In this document: in pieces, positions 43,145-43,354 of the stretch
How positions within the stretch are numbered: the first letter of the stretch is position 1
Layout of the letters: the number at the start of each line of letters is the position of its first letter
From: Saccoglossus kowalevskii
Lineage: Eukaryota > Hemichordata > Enteropneusta > Harrimaniidae
Assembly: GCF_000003605.2 (NCBI RefSeq)
Contig: NW_003141321.1
Coordinates: 83,878-127,231, forward strand
DNA length: 43,354 nt
Direction of reading: 5' to 3'
Position numbers and translations under genes: made by a program
The notes under the pieces: generated by a model
Databases searched by the model: none
Told to the model about the DNA's origin: nothing
What the model saw: the letters and a program-made list of their open reading frames with translations, nothing else

Positions 43145-43354
43145 TGTAAGTTTGGTTAATATTTCCTTATATGGACATGTACATATAAGCTGGGATGAAA
43201 TCTCCTTCATATATGGACATGTAAGTTGGGTTAATATTTCTTTATATGGACATATAAGTTGGGTTAATATTTCCTTATATGGACATGTAAGTTGGGTTGA
43301 TATTTTCTTATATGGACATATAAGTTGGGTTAATATTTCCTTATATGGACATGT
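43145..43354. repeat. 33-bp minisatellite running off the window end
   Basis: Units ATAAGTTGGGTTAATATTTC plus CTTATATGGACAT, 33 bases (for example 43221 and 43254), with GTAAG or ATAAG starts alternating. The first units are drifted. The array continues beyond 43354. Confidence 0.93.

Overview
This window is AT-rich metazoan DNA. Everything that looks like host coding sequence sits in short exons with GT/AG borders on the minus strand. The exons join into one gene, a RasGRF-type (Ras-specific guanine nucleotide-releasing factor) exchange factor. Gene direction runs from high to low coordinates. The compact exons in long repeat-rich introns, vertebrate-like intron phases and a single RasGRF with mixed RASGRF1/2 similarity suggest a marine invertebrate bilaterian. 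The species cannot be fixed from the sequence alone.

Host gene. Thirteen exons are well supported and chain without a phase conflict except at one gap: 37622-37711 (end of coiled coil), 36283-36536 (IQ motif and start of DH), 22615-22694, 17088-17281, 14775-14885 and 14278-14395 (rest of DH), 13534-13703, 13265-13331 and 11551-11702 (second PH), 7772-8023 (REM / RasGEF N-terminal), then 6816-7066, 3227-3457 and 1781-2014 (low-complexity linker). The N-terminal PH domain lies upstream of the window or was not recognised. The catalytic CDC25 domain lies beyond position 1. Between the PH and REM exons one exon is missing or only weakly visible (candidate 9353-9397). A candidate upstream or alternative first exon lies at 42575-42642.

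Introns. Several introns are dominated by minisatellites: 49 bp (225-1318), about 116 bp carrying copies of an exon end (1424-1830), 30 bp (3569-5925), 38 bp (23778-25680 and 25963-26155), 43 bp (36590-37440), about 60 bp (37788-38110) and 33 bp (43145 to the window end). Transposable-element remnants are also present: a LINE 3' end (about 2430-3140), a 676-bp element with 13-bp inverted ends (12336-13012), TTAA-flanked MITEs of piggyBac type (17676-17888, 21013-21195, 21513-21754), a Harbinger-type MITE with 40-bp inverted ends and a TTA duplication (35691-36140), and a long foldback (40725-40870).

The largest insertion is a decayed Ty3/gypsy (Metaviridae) retroelement on the minus strand (about 28052-35311). 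It has a 5' LTR, a tRNA-Lys-type primer binding site, gag with two CCHC knuckles, a DTG protease, RT and integrase. It is broken by many frameshifts. The RT YxDD box and the whole RNase H domain are missing, and no matching 3' LTR was found. It interrupts a degenerate satellite of about 85 bp that continues on both sides, and the Harbinger-type MITE split another unit of the same satellite.

I found no RNA gene, CRISPR array or bacterial-type operon. I do not see a wholly new system. The most unusual points are the tandem duplication of an exon end with its splice donor, the density of minisatellites in one gene, several strong hairpins, and an unidentified coding-like block on the plus strand at 23366-23581.
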